Below, piece by piece: positions 44,059 to 52,608 of a stretch of 64,000 bases of DNA. The stretch lies in NCBI RefSeq assembly GCF_000577245.1, contig NZ_CBYO010000001.1, forward strand, positions 186,001 to 250,000. The letters run 5' to 3'. This DNA is from Paucisalibacillus algeriensis (lineage in GTDB: Bacteria; Bacillota; Bacilli; Bacillales; Amphibacillaceae). Under the pieces are notes generated by a model. The model had not been told where the DNA came from and did no database searches. It worked only from the letters and a program-made list of their open reading frames with translations. Position 1 is the stretch's first letter; every line of letters begins with the position of its first letter. Made by a program: the position numbers and the translations under genes.

Positions 44059-45549
44059 ATGGCAGAAGTGAAAACAAAAAAACTAGCAAACTTTATTAAT
44101 GGAGAATGGGTGGAAGTTGAAAAAACTACCCCTGTTATTAACCCTGCAACTGGCGAAACAATTCTAGATGTTCCGTTATCAGATGCTAATAGTGTAAATG
44201 CAGCAGTTGAGGCTGCAAAAAAGGCACAAAAAGAGTGGGCATTAGTTCCTGCACCACAGCGCGCAGAAGTATTATATCGTGTTGGTTATCTTCTAAAGGA
44301 CAGAAAAGAAGAATTATCACAGCTTCTTACAATGGAAAATGGAAAGGTTATTGAGGAGGCTCGTGGGGAAGTTCAAGAAGGAATCGACATGGCATTTTAT
44401 ATGGCGGGTGAAGGTAGACGCCTATTTGGTCAAACGACACCTGCTGAACTAAAAGATAAATTCGCCATGAGTGTTCGTGCTCCAATCGGAGTGGTTGGAA
44501 TTATTACCCCGTGGAACTTCCCAATTGCGATTGCGACTTGGAAGTCCTTCCCGGCAATTGTAGCCGGTAATGCAGTGGTATGGAAACCGGCAACAGAAAC
44601 TCCAATTATGGCATATGAACTTGCAAAAATATTTGAAGAAGCAGGCCTACCGAAGGGTGTTATAAACGTTGTATTCGGTAGTGGTTCAGAAGTTGGAGAT
44701 GCTATGGTTCATCACGATGATGTTCGTGTAATCTCCTTCACAGGGTCAAATGATGTTGGACGTAATATTGCTGCGGAATGTGGTCGCCAGTTGAAGAAGG
44801 TTTCTCTAGAAATGGGAGGAAAGAACGCAGTAATCGTAATGGATGATGCAGACTTAGACCTTGCTGTAGAAGGTATCCTATGGAGTGCTTTTGGAACAAG
44901 TGGTCAACGCTGTACAGCATGTAGTCGTGTCATCGTTCATGAAGATGTAAAAGAAGCATTGGAAGAACGTTTACTAGTTGAAATGGAAAAATTAACCATT
45001 GGCAATGGGTTAGATTCTACTAATAAAGTTGGACCAATCATTAATAAAGCTGGTATCGAGAAGATAAAGCAATATATCGAAATAGGAAAAGAAGAAGGTG
45101 CAAAACTTCTAGCCGGTGGATTTGAGTTAACAGAAGGTGACCATGCAAATGGAAACTACTTTGCACCAACATTATTCACGGATGTAACAAGCACAATGCG
45201 CATCGCACTGGAAGAAATCTTTGGTCCAGTAGTATCACTTGTTCCAGTTAAAAGCTTTGAAGAAGCTATTGAGGTAAACAATAGCGTAGCGTACGGTCTA
45301 TCAAGCTCTATTTTCACAAAAGACGTAAACCGCGTATTCAAAGCACAACGCGACCTAGACACAGGAATCGTCTACGTAAACGCCGGAACAACAGGAGCTG
45401 AAATCCACCTACCATTCGGAGGAACAAAAGGCACCGGAAACGGCCACCGCGACTCCGGCATCCAAGCCCTAGACGTCTACACCGAATGGAAATCCGTGTA
45501 TGTAGATTATAGTGGAAAGTTACAAAGAGCACAGATTGATGTGGAGTAA
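44059..45549 (+). CDS. NAD(P)-dependent aldehyde dehydrogenase, 2-oxoglutarate-semialdehyde-like
   Basis: This 496-aa enzyme oxidises an aldehyde to an acid. It has TPWNFPIAIATWK, FTGSNDVGR, the general-base Glu in LEMGGKN, the nucleophilic Cys in GQRCTACSR and EEIFGPVVSLV. ATG 44059 follows AGGAGGTTATTAC. It lies 48 bp after the ThDP-enzyme gene. The last 50 codons before position 45490 use almost no T-ending codons, unlike the rest of the gene. The identity of the aldehyde is unknown. Confidence 0.88.
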   Translation: MAEVKTKKLANFINGEWVEVEKTTPVINPATGETILDVPLSDANSVNAAVEAAKKAQKEWALVPAPQRAEVLYRVGYLLKDRKEELSQLLTMENGKVIEEARGEVQEGIDMAFYMAGEGRRLFGQTTPAELKDKFAMSVRAPIGVVGIITPWNFPIAIATWKSFPAIVAGNAVVWKPATETPIMAYELAKIFEEAGLPKGVINVVFGSGSEVGDAMVHHDDVRVISFTGSNDVGRNIAAECGRQLKKVSLEMGGKNAVIVMDDADLDLAVEGILWSAFGTSGQRCTACSRVIVHEDVKEALEERLLVEMEKLTIGNGLDSTNKVGPIINKAGIEKIKQYIEIGKEEGAKLLAGGFELTEGDHANGNYFAPTLFTDVTSTMRIALEEIFGPVVSLVPVKSFEEAIEVNNSVAYGLSSSIFTKDVNRVFKAQRDLDTGIVYVNAGTTGAEIHLPFGGTKGTGNGHRDSGIQALDVYTEWKSVYVDYSGKLQRAQIDVE

Positions 45550-45608
45550 GTATTACTTTTTAAATGGTAGTGTAATGTGATTTAAAGTAACAGATATAGA
45601 TGCACTGA

Positions 45609-45726
45609 GCGGTGGGAATACACGGAGACTCCTGTGGGAGGATAGGCATCGGTGAGACCCCGCAAGAGCTTTAGCTCTGAGGAGGCTCACCAGCCGCCCA
45701 CGGAAAGCGAAGTCTATTCCCACCGC
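45609..45726. repeat. 118-bp palindromic repeat with nested hairpins
   Basis: The ends GCGGTGGGAATA (45609-45620) and TATTCCCACCGC (45715-45726) are perfect inverted repeats. Inside, GGTGAG (45651-45656) pairs with CTCACC (45686-45691), and AGAGCTTTAGCTCT (45665-45678) is an inner hairpin. Motifs CACGGAGACTCCTG, GAGACCCCGC and CGGAAAGCGAAGT are, from memory, common in repeats of Bacillaceae genomes. It lies inside the operon between the aldehyde dehydrogenase and saccharopine-dehydrogenase-like genes. Confidence 0.8.
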
Positions 45727-45785
45727 GGACCTGACCAGAAAGTTAATAAAATATTATCATGATAATTCACAAAAGGAGTGATTCG

Positions 45786-46958
45786 ATGAAAGTCGGAGTA
45801 TTAGGATCAGGATTAATGGGAAAAGAAGCAGCACGAGACCTAACACAAAGCGAAGGAGTAACAGCAATAGGCCTAGCAGACATCGACCTACAACGCGCAC
45901 AACAAGTAGTAGACCAACTAAACTCACCAAAACTAACCGCATTCCAAGTAAACGCATCAGACGAACAAGAACTAGCAAACTTCATGCGCCAATATGACGT
46001 CATAATAAATGCACTATTTTACTCCTTTAACGAAATCGTAGCCAAAACAGCAATCCAAGTTGGAGTAAGTTCCGTCGATTTAGGCGGCCATATCGGACAT
46101 ATAACCGATAAAGTTCTAGCTATGCACGAAGATGCTGAAGTTGCAAATGTAACCTTAATTCCTGACCTTGGAGTAGCACCCGGAATGATTAACATTCTTT
46201 CAGGCTATGGAGCAAGCAAACTAGACGAATTAAAATCTATTAAACTATATGTAGGTGGAATTCCAGTAAGGCCAGAACCACCACTAGAGTACTACCATGT
46301 ATTCTCGATGGAAGGTCTGTTTGATCATTACACAGATCCGTCCTTAATTATTCGAAACGGTGTAAAACAGGAAGTTCCTTCTCTATCCGAAGTGGAGCGT
46401 CTTCATTTTGAAAAGTTTGGTCCATTAGAGGCTTTCCATACTTCTGGTGGAACATCAACACTTTCCATCTCATATCCTGACATTGAAACACTCGAATATA
46501 AGACTATTCGTTACCCAGGTCATGCGGAGAAGTTTCAATTACTGGTTGACTTAAATCTTACTCGCAATGATTATGAGATTGAATTAAGAGGTCAAAAAAT
46601 TAAGCCAAGAGAAGTTTTCCTAAAAGTTCTTGATCCAATTGTTGAACTAGGCGATCGAGATGATGCGGTGCTTCTACGTGTAGTTGTTTCTGGAGTCAAG
46701 GATGGAGAAGAAACTACTTATCAATATGAAATGGCAACGTTTAAGGATCGCGAACATAACGTAACAGCTATGGCAAGAGCAACAGCAAATACCATCTCCG
46801 TTGTTGCCCAAATGATTGGTAATGGAACAATTGCTAAAAAGGGTGTATATCCACCAGAACAAAGTGTACCTGGTGATGTCTACATTAACGAGATGGCAAA
46901 ACGGGGAGTTCAAATTAAGGAATCTTTGGTGACATCTAGTTCCAAGGTTAAAGCATAA
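45786..46958 (+). CDS. Saccharopine-dehydrogenase-family protein
   Basis: The 390-aa protein begins with a Rossmann nucleotide-binding motif [17 protein letters not shown] and continues [32 protein letters not shown] and [16 protein letters not shown], as in saccharopine dehydrogenase (glutamate-forming, Lys9-like) and carboxynorspermidine dehydrogenase. ATG 45786 follows AAAGGAGTGATTCG. The first 71 codons contain no T-ending codon, while the rest uses T normally. A role in lysine or 2-aminoadipate metabolism is possible given its neighbours, but unproven. Confidence 0.8.
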   Translation: MKVGVLGSGLMGKEAARDLTQSEGVTAIGLADIDLQRAQQVVDQLNSPKLTAFQVNASDEQELANFMRQYDVIINALFYSFNEIVAKTAIQVGVSSVDLGGHIGHITDKVLAMHEDAEVANVTLIPDLGVAPGMINILSGYGASKLDELKSIKLYVGGIPVRPEPPLEYYHVFSMEGLFDHYTDPSLIIRNGVKQEVPSLSEVERLHFEKFGPLEAFHTSGGTSTLSISYPDIETLEYKTIRYPGHAEKFQLLVDLNLTRNDYEIELRGQKIKPREVFLKVLDPIVELGDRDDAVLLRVVVSGVKDGEETTYQYEMATFKDREHNVTAMARATANTISVVAQMIGNGTIAKKGVYPPEQSVPGDVYINEMAKRGVQIKESLVTSSSKVKA

Positions 46959-46998
46959 AGGTTATCCCTCTGCGCGCACCGCGGAGGGACCTTTTTCT
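46957..46998 (+). terminator. Terminator after saccharopine-dehydrogenase-like gene
   Basis: AGGTTATCCCTC and GGAGGGACCT form a GC-rich stem around a loop with TGCGCGCACCGC; TTTTT tail. Confidence 0.8.
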
Positions 46999-47023
46999 AA
47001 TTGCGAATGCAAGGAGAATAGAA

Positions 47024-47791
47024 ATGAATCAAAGTGTAAAGAAAGCACTCAATCTATTAAATTTATTTGATGAAAAAACCTATGAGCTTTCCCTTAAGGA
47101 AATTTCCGAACGTGCCAATCTTCCAAAACCAACGGCCTATCGTTTGCTTACGACCCTTGAATCGATGAACTTCGTTTATAAGCTAAAGGAAAATGAGCAT
47201 GACAGTCGCTATCGTTTAGGGCTGAAGCTTTTGGAGTTAGGAAAACTTGTTTCCGACCAGTTGGAAGTAAGGCGAGTTGCATATCCCTATATGGAAACCT
47301 TGGCAAATGAAATTCAAGAAGCAGTCCATTTGGTGGTCATCAACCATAACGAAGCAATTTATATAGAAAAAGTGGAAAGCTCAAAAGCCATTCGTTTATA
47401 CACGAGGATTGGTAAGAGCTCCCCCTTATATGTTGGTTCAGGGCCAAAGCTTTTATTGGCTAATCTACCAAAAGAGAAACAAGAAGTGATCCTTAATCAA
47501 GCTGAAACAAAGGGTAGAATAAACCGGATAAAATTTGAAGATGAACTCCAAAGAATTCGTTTGGAAGGCTACTCTTATAGTATTAGCGAACAAGATGAAA
47601 ATACTACTGGTATCTCTTATCCAATCTATGATTATCATAATCGTGTTATTGCAGCCTTAACGATTAGTGGCTTATCTACATACTTCGAAGGTGATAATCT
47701 GAAAACAATCAAAGCGAAGTCAAAGGAAACAGCTGCAGTTATATCTAGGAAACTAGGATTTCGTGGTTTTATTCAAGGAGTGGTAGACTAA
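47024..47791 (+). CDS. IclR-family transcriptional regulator
   Basis: The 255-aa protein has an N-terminal winged helix (VKKALNLLNLFDEKTYELSLKEISERANLPKPTAYRLLTTLESM) and an IclR effector domain (PYMETLANEIQEAVHLVVINHNEAIYIEKVESSKAIRLY ... GSGPKLLLA ... GISYPIYDYHNRVIAALTISG). Such regulators respond to catabolic intermediates and usually control adjacent degradation genes, here most likely the aminotransferase-decarboxylase-dehydrogenase cluster. AAGGAGAATAG precedes ATG 47024. The next gene begins directly after its stop. Confidence 0.9.
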   Translation: MNQSVKKALNLLNLFDEKTYELSLKEISERANLPKPTAYRLLTTLESMNFVYKLKENEHDSRYRLGLKLLELGKLVSDQLEVRRVAYPYMETLANEIQEAVHLVVINHNEAIYIEKVESSKAIRLYTRIGKSSPLYVGSGPKLLLANLPKEKQEVILNQAETKGRINRIKFEDELQRIRLEGYSYSISEQDENTTGISYPIYDYHNRVIAALTISGLSTYFEGDNLKTIKAKSKETAAVISRKLGFRGFIQGVVD

Positions 47792-48124
47792 ATGAATACA
47801 GTTTTTATTGCAGGACATGCTAGATTGCCGGCCGGAATGGCAGCACAGAATATGTATGAAACCTTGACCATCACAGCTGAAATAGATCGAAAATATGGTG
47901 TGATTGTGGCCGCGAGTTGCACCCTTGCAACCGAACATGGTCGTGACTTTGTTCATCAATTATTACGTGGATATAGTTTGCAGGATGGGATAGAGGATCC
48001 CATTAAATCGGTGAAAAGGCATTACATGGGAAAAGCCGGCAATGCAATTGTTTCCGCGCTTAAAGATTTGCATAAGCAGTATGGGGTTTATTTGGAAAAG
48101 AGGAAGGGCGCTTCATCCTTGTAA
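47792..48124 (+). CDS. DUF3870 domain protein
   Basis: This 110-aa protein is nearly entirely a DUF3870 domain: VFIAGHARLPAGMAAQNMYETLTITAEIDRKYGVIVAASCTLATEHGRDFVHQLLRG. A conserved Cys (AASC) and several His are visible but no known activity. It starts on the base after the IclR stop (GGAGTGG upstream), so it is co-translated with the regulator. From memory the family is often found beside IclR-type and amino-acid catabolic genes. Function unknown. Confidence 0.82.
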   Translation: MNTVFIAGHARLPAGMAAQNMYETLTITAEIDRKYGVIVAASCTLATEHGRDFVHQLLRGYSLQDGIEDPIKSVKRHYMGKAGNAIVSALKDLHKQYGVYLEKRKGASSL

Positions 48125-48142
48125 GGGAGTTTGTTTATCATG

Positions 48143-48187
48143 AAAGAAACAGAAACTATCCTCCATGATGGTTTCTGTTTCTTTTTA
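48143..48187. terminator. Terminator after DUF3870 gene
   Basis: AAAGAAACAGAAACTATC pairs with GATGGTTTCTGTTTCTTT (one G-U) around CTCCAT, with TTTTT tail; may also stop the convergent YiaA-like gene. Confidence 0.85.
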
Positions 48188-48212
48188 ATAACGCTAGAAA
48201 TTTCTATGTAAT

Positions 48213-48689
48213 CTATAACATAATTTTTTCTCTTGCTTTTTGTGTATCTCGGATATTTTTTTGAACGGTTATTGCAGCAAATATACTTAGAACAAATGAC
48301 ATTCCATAAAACCCTTTTTCACTTAATGTAATACTTCCAGCGTTATATAAGCCTATAGCTATTAACGATATGGCTATGATTAATGCAAACCAACTAATCC
48401 CGTAATAAATATTAGTAACTGGTACACCTTCTTCTTTGTCCCTTACAGCCTTTTGCAAAGATACTGCAGCATACAAACCAAAGACTAAAACAGCAAAATA
48501 ATATCCTTTTTCATTCAGCTGCATTGTAGCATTAAACAAGCCAATAAAGTAAGCTGATACACCAATTAATAAGGCTGCCCATGATGCACCTTTAAATGCC
48601 GCAGTAGGCTCTCCTTCTACCCTTTGACTACCAGTACTGACTTTCTCTGTCTCTTCTTTTTCAAATAAAACATCTTGATTTTCTGACAT
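48213..48689 (-). CDS. YiaA/YiaB-type inner membrane protein
   Basis: The 158-aa protein consists of two copies of the YiaAB two-helix unit: SWAALLIGVSAYFIGLFNA ... GYYFAVLVFGLYAAVSLQKAVRD and SWFALIIAISLIAIGLYNA ... GFYGMSFVLSIFAAITVQKNIRD, each with the conserved xxKxxRD end. Four membrane helices result, with a soluble acidic N-terminus of about 30 residues. AAGGGGAG precedes ATG 48689. Function of the family is unknown. Confidence 0.85.
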   Translation of the reverse strand: MSENQDVLFEKEETEKVSTGSQRVEGEPTAAFKGASWAALLIGVSAYFIGLFNATMQLNEKGYYFAVLVFGLYAAVSLQKAVRDKEEGVPVTNIYYGISWFALIIAISLIAIGLYNAGSITLSEKGFYGMSFVLSIFAAITVQKNIRDTQKAREKIML

Positions 48690-48879
48690 TGATTTTTCTC
48701 CCCTTAGTTTCCTAAAATCAATTAATCTAGAACTTCATACCAATATATTATAGATAATTCAATAATAGCATAATACTTGAGTAATTAATGATAGAAATTT
48801 TCTAAAAATGAATGGTGGAGTACTGATTTTTTGTTAGAATAAAGATAATAAATATTAATTAGACAATTAGGTGAAGTAA

Positions 48880-49353
48880 ATGTGCAGTACTATTAACTAC
48901 AAATTTTGGACAGTTTGTATGATTCAAACTGGTAATAAGGTGCTTCTACTAGATCGTCAACATGATAGTTTTAAAGGGTTTATACCACCAGGTGGAAAGG
49001 TTGAATTTCCGGAGAGTTTTGTGGAAAGTGCTATCCGTGAAGTGAAAGAAGAAACAGGATTAGAAGTAAGCAATCTTAAATATAAAGGATTGTATGAATA
49101 TGTAAATCCTGTCGCGAATGATCGTTATATGATTTTCAATTACATAACTAATGATTATAAAGGTCAATTAATAGAAGATGGCCCCGAGGGGCAAGTTGTA
49201 TGGGTGGACAAAGAAGAAGCTCTAAAACTCCCAATGCAAATATCAATAAAAAGACGGTTTCCATTATTTTTTGAAGAAGGAACGTTTGAGATTCAAGTGG
49301 AATGGGATCATGAAAATAATAGAGAAGGAAAGGTTACAATTACAAAAACTTGA
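48880..49353 (+). CDS. Nudix hydrolase, 8-oxo-dGTP diphosphatase-like
   Basis: The 157-aa protein has a full Nudix box, GGKVEFPESFVESAIREVKEETGL, supporting metal-dependent cleavage of a nucleoside diphosphate linkage. The surrounding strands (VCMIQTGNKVLLLDR, YEYVNPVANDRYMIFNYI) fit MutT/YtkD-like enzymes that clear oxidised nucleotides. ATG 48880 follows TAGGTGAAG. It stands alone. Confidence 0.85.
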   Translation: MCSTINYKFWTVCMIQTGNKVLLLDRQHDSFKGFIPPGGKVEFPESFVESAIREVKEETGLEVSNLKYKGLYEYVNPVANDRYMIFNYITNDYKGQLIEDGPEGQVVWVDKEEALKLPMQISIKRRFPLFFEEGTFEIQVEWDHENNREGKVTITKT

Positions 49354-49363
49354 TTAAAGGGAA

Positions 49364-49403
49364 AGGATAAGCCCAATTCCAGCTTCGAATCGGGCTTAAC
49401 CTT
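49364..49403 (+). terminator. Probable terminator after Nudix gene
   Basis: AAGGATAAGCCCAATTC pairs with GAATCGGGCTTAACCTT (two mismatches) around a 6-nt loop; the T tail is weak. Confidence 0.5.
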
Positions 49404-49483
49404 GTAATGTCACAGGAACCAGTCAATGTCTATTTTTTAAACCGAAAGTGAACTATCATTGACTATTCTTTTTTTCATTAATG

Positions 49484-50281
49484 TTACTCCTGTACAATAT
49501 AAGCATCCGAAACAACACGTTTTACAGTTGCAAGATGTTCCTCTGCGTTATTACGGTTTGTAAATGCGCCTGCTTGCACTCGAAACCAACGCTTTCCGGA
49601 AACCGTAACGGAGGAAATAAAGGAGTCAATTTGGTGTCTGTTGAGATGTGCGACACGTTCTTCCGCATTGTCTATCGATTGGAAGGACCCAGCAATAATA
49701 CGGTACAAAACAGAAGGACCTGGATTTGTATCCTTTCGTTTCAGATTGAATGCACGAGCAATGCCATTAACATGTCCTTGGGCAACTTTCCGTCGCCATG
49801 AAGGATCACGCATCAAAGCAGCATCATGATTATTATCAATAAACCCATTTTCTGATAAAATTGCAGGCATAGTAGATTCTCGTAGGACATGAAAATTGGC
49901 TTTCTTCTTCCCGCGGTTCTGTAATTGATTTACACTAGTAATTTCTGCATGAAGTATATCTCGGTATTTAGCGGTCTGAGAGGAGTCAGTTAGAGCGCTA
50001 TGAATATAATCTTCATAGCCTTGTGCAGATCCATTAAAAGCATTGCAATGAATAGATACATAATAATCCGCGCCCCATGAATTGGCTTCATTTGTTCGCT
50101 GAACTAAACTTTTAGTAATATCACTAGTTCTACTCATCTTAACGGATACATTCTCATACTGGTTTGTAAGGAGACTTTGAATGTTTAAAGCTATATCAAG
50201 GTTAATATCCTTTTCCCTTAAGCCATTTCCCTGTGCACCGGGGTCAGATCCACCATGACCGGGATCAAGGTATAATTTCAC
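49484..50281 (-). CDS. cwlC: Sporulation mother-cell-lysis N-acetylmuramoyl-L-alanine amidase with SPOR domain
   Basis: Residues 1-175 are an Amidase_3 domain: LDPGHGGSDPGAQGNGLREKDI with the zinc His-Glu pair, SIHCNAF, and the catalytic-region ILSENGFIDNNHD. Residues 185-265 are a SPOR peptidoglycan-binding domain with two related halves (RIIAGSFQSIDNAEERVAHL and RVQAGAFTNRNNAEEHLATV). This matches B. subtilis CwlC (255 aa), which is made late in sporulation and helps lyse the mother cell. No signal peptide is present, as in CwlC. GGAGGGATAG precedes the GTG/ATG start at 50281. Confidence 0.88.
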   Translation of the reverse strand: MKLYLDPGHGGSDPGAQGNGLREKDINLDIALNIQSLLTNQYENVSVKMSRTSDITKSLVQRTNEANSWGADYYVSIHCNAFNGSAQGYEDYIHSALTDSSQTAKYRDILHAEITSVNQLQNRGKKKANFHVLRESTMPAILSENGFIDNNHDAALMRDPSWRRKVAQGHVNGIARAFNLKRKDTNPGPSVLYRIIAGSFQSIDNAEERVAHLNRHQIDSFISSVTVSGKRWFRVQAGAFTNRNNAEEHLATVKRVVSDAYIVQE

Positions 50282-50439
50282 TTCTATCCCTCCTTATCTA
50301 TAAATTATCTTACGTGATAGTTTATTCAAAACTTGAGGGTACAATTGGACAAACATCTTGTTTTTAGCTGATTTCCACTGTTGTTCTAGGTAATTAATCT
50401 TACAGTATAGTGAAAAAAGTAGAAAGGTGGATAAAGAGA

Positions 50440-51285
50440 ATGAATATTAATGATACATTTGGTTCCTTTCCAGATAACCTTACTATTCAAAGCTTAAGAC
50501 AGTACTATGAAAAACACCCTGATATTTTCAATTTCTATTTTCAAATTCATTGTAAGAATACTGATATACGGCTTAATCAAGCCATTCAAAAATACCCAAC
50601 TGATTGGGATTCGATAGAAAAGGTTCATGACCGTATTGTTAAGCTGATAGAAATTGTTGAACAAGCATATCAATCAAACTATCAACTTAATTTTCCTATT
50701 ACGGTTAACCTAATTGTGGGTGCATATGGTTCTAATGGCTACACGAATCATAAAATTATCCCAGATATTACGTTGGCAATGGAGAGATTAACCTATAAAG
50801 AGGATCCGCTAAAAGTATTGATTGCACATGAGTTTGGACATGCTGCACATAATATTTTTTCCAATAAGCATCACATGGATTGGAAATTAGTTCAGTGGGA
50901 CCATCCATATACATGGTTGCTACAAGAAGGTACAGCGACTCATTTTTCAAAACAGATTGTTCCAGATTTAAATGATTCTATATATTTTTCTTATACGGAT
51001 AATGGGGACGAGTGGCTGAAATTTGCTAGAGGAAATAGGCAAGTACTATTAAAAAAGTTTACGGAGGATCTGCGTAGTGGTAGATCGAATAAAGAGATTT
51101 TTAAAGAGTGGTTTTCCATTAATGGAGGGGAAACTTTTGGTTTCACAAGGTTAGGTTATTTTGTAGCTGATTGCATGTTTCAGGATTTTGAAAAAGAGAT
51201 TGGTGAAATGGATACATTGCTTTTGTGGAAGGAAGATAGGTTCTTTCGGATAGTGGAAGCATGGTTGGACCAAAATATTATATAG
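50440..51285 (+). CDS. Putative zinc metalloprotease (HEFGH) of unknown family
   Basis: The 281-aa soluble protein carries a gluzincin-like motif IAHEFGHAAHN, followed about 40 residues later by LLQEGTATHFS, a plausible third zinc ligand (Glu). The end resembles DUF2268-type proteases (LGYFVADCMFQDFEKEIG). There is no signal peptide, so it should act in the cytoplasm. ATG 50440 follows AAAGGTGG; the GTG at 50410 is upstream of that site. It leads a run of four closely spaced genes. Confidence 0.65.
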   Translation: MNINDTFGSFPDNLTIQSLRQYYEKHPDIFNFYFQIHCKNTDIRLNQAIQKYPTDWDSIEKVHDRIVKLIEIVEQAYQSNYQLNFPITVNLIVGAYGSNGYTNHKIIPDITLAMERLTYKEDPLKVLIAHEFGHAAHNIFSNKHHMDWKLVQWDHPYTWLLQEGTATHFSKQIVPDLNDSIYFSYTDNGDEWLKFARGNRQVLLKKFTEDLRSGRSNKEIFKEWFSINGGETFGFTRLGYFVADCMFQDFEKEIGEMDTLLLWKEDRFFRIVEAWLDQNII

Positions 51286-51299
51286 ATAGAGGAATCTAA

Positions 51300-52139
51300 A
51301 TGTCTTATTCGTGGGAAACGCGTACTTCAAATATAGAAAAATTTGTTTTAACTCTGCAGGCAGAGATTAATGAGATTTGTAATCATAATATCATTGGTAT
51401 ATACCTTCATGGTTCATTAGCTATGGGAGGATTTAACCCAAATAGAAGTGATATAGATCTTATACTAGTTACAAAGGAACCTATATCTAGGAAAACTAAA
51501 AGGAGATTGGCACAGCTTTTTCTTTCGCATTCTAACTCTCCCTTTCCAATCGAAATTAGCGTTCTGAATATGAGCCAATTACATAACTGGCAACATCCAT
51601 GTCCATTTGATTTTCATTTTAGTGAGCATTGGAGAGAACGGTATAAGGATGATATTAATAGGGCAACAGGTGAATTTATAAATGATTCAATCAATTTGGA
51701 TCCGGATTTAGCAGCTTATATAATGATAATTAACCATCGGGGAATATGTTTAGAGGGAAAGCCAATTGTTGAAGTGTTCCCTTCAGTTCCTAAATCAGAT
51801 TACTTATCTTCTATTATGGAAGACTTTGAAGATTGCTTAGTAGGTATAGTAGATAACCCTATATATTGTTCTTTAAATTTGCTTCGTGTGTATTGGTATC
51901 TTAAGGAAGGAGTAATTTCTTCTAAACAGGAAGCAGGGGAGTGGGGGTTACATATATTACCTCCCAAGCTGAAAAGTATTATACAAAATATTGTTAATGA
52001 TTATTCCGGCAAATCTGATACTAGTAAAATAGATAAAAAAGGGCTTCTTTGTTTAAGAGATTATATATTGAGTGAAATGAAAAAAATAGATTCAAAAAAT
52101 AGATTGAATATAAATGGAGAGTACATATGGGATACATAA
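51300..52139 (+). CDS. Nucleotidyltransferase of aminoglycoside-adenylyltransferase type (DUF4111)
   Basis: The 279-aa protein shows the Pol-beta nucleotidyltransferase signature GIYLHGSLAMGGFNPNRSDIDLIL with the two metal-binding aspartates, then a helical domain (NLLRVYWYLKEGVISSKQEAGEWGL) typical of AadA/ANT(9)-like proteins. It could adenylylate an aminoglycoside or another small molecule; resistance cannot be claimed from sequence. GAGGAATCTAA precedes ATG 51300. It begins 14 bp after the protease gene and overlaps the Nudix gene by 13 bp. Confidence 0.78.
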   Translation: MSYSWETRTSNIEKFVLTLQAEINEICNHNIIGIYLHGSLAMGGFNPNRSDIDLILVTKEPISRKTKRRLAQLFLSHSNSPFPIEISVLNMSQLHNWQHPCPFDFHFSEHWRERYKDDINRATGEFINDSINLDPDLAAYIMIINHRGICLEGKPIVEVFPSVPKSDYLSSIMEDFEDCLVGIVDNPIYCSLNLLRVYWYLKEGVISSKQEAGEWGLHILPPKLKSIIQNIVNDYSGKSDTSKIDKKGLLCLRDYILSEMKKIDSKNRLNINGEYIWDT

Positions 52140-52576
52140 AAGAGTTAAGGAAAGTGGTAGGCTCACAGCCTCTAATTATGGTAGGAGCATGCGTGCTTGT
52201 GATTGATAAGAAAGATAGACTTTTACTACAGCTGAGAAAGGATAATAACTGCTGGGGCTTACCTGGTGGCTCAATGGAACCAGGTGAATCGTTACAAGAA
52301 GTTGCTGAAAGAGAGTTACTAGAGGAAACAGGACTTATTGCGAAAAGTTTAAACCTATTAAATGTTTATTCTGGTGAGGAGTTCTACTATAAATATCCTC
52401 ATGGTGATGAGGTTCATAATGTTGTAGCTGTTTTTACTTGTAAAAACTATGAGGGTGGGCTAAAAAAGGAAGAGAGTGAAGTGGAAGAACTGAACTTTTT
52501 TAGTTTACAAGACCTTCCTGATAATATTAGCCCTCCTGATATACCCATCATCAATGATTATATTGCTAGAATTTAA
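52127..52576 (+). CDS. Nudix hydrolase
   Basis: The 149-aa protein has the Nudix box GGSMEPGESLQEVAERELLEETGL after the strand CVLVIDKKDRLLLQLRKDNNCWGLPG. This subtype often hydrolyses nucleotide sugars or nucleoside diphosphate derivatives. ATG 52127 lies inside the upstream gene with GGAGAG at 6 nt, so translation is coupled to the nucleotidyltransferase. The substrate is unknown. Confidence 0.82.
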   Translation: MGYIKELRKVVGSQPLIMVGACVLVIDKKDRLLLQLRKDNNCWGLPGGSMEPGESLQEVAERELLEETGLIAKSLNLLNVYSGEEFYYKYPHGDEVHNVVAVFTCKNYEGGLKKEESEVEELNFFSLQDLPDNISPPDIPIINDYIARI

Positions 52577-52608
52577 TAAGATAAAAAAATACAAGGGGGA
52601 AATTATTT

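Noticed and set aside
45757-45978. Leu/Val-rich minus-strand frame
   Set aside because: Antisense of the T-poor start of the saccharopine-dehydrogenase-like gene; it is a consequence of the codon anomaly.
51300-52139. Definite aminoglycoside resistance gene
   Set aside because: The nucleotidyltransferase motif is clear but the family includes non-resistance enzymes; nothing here fixes the substrate.
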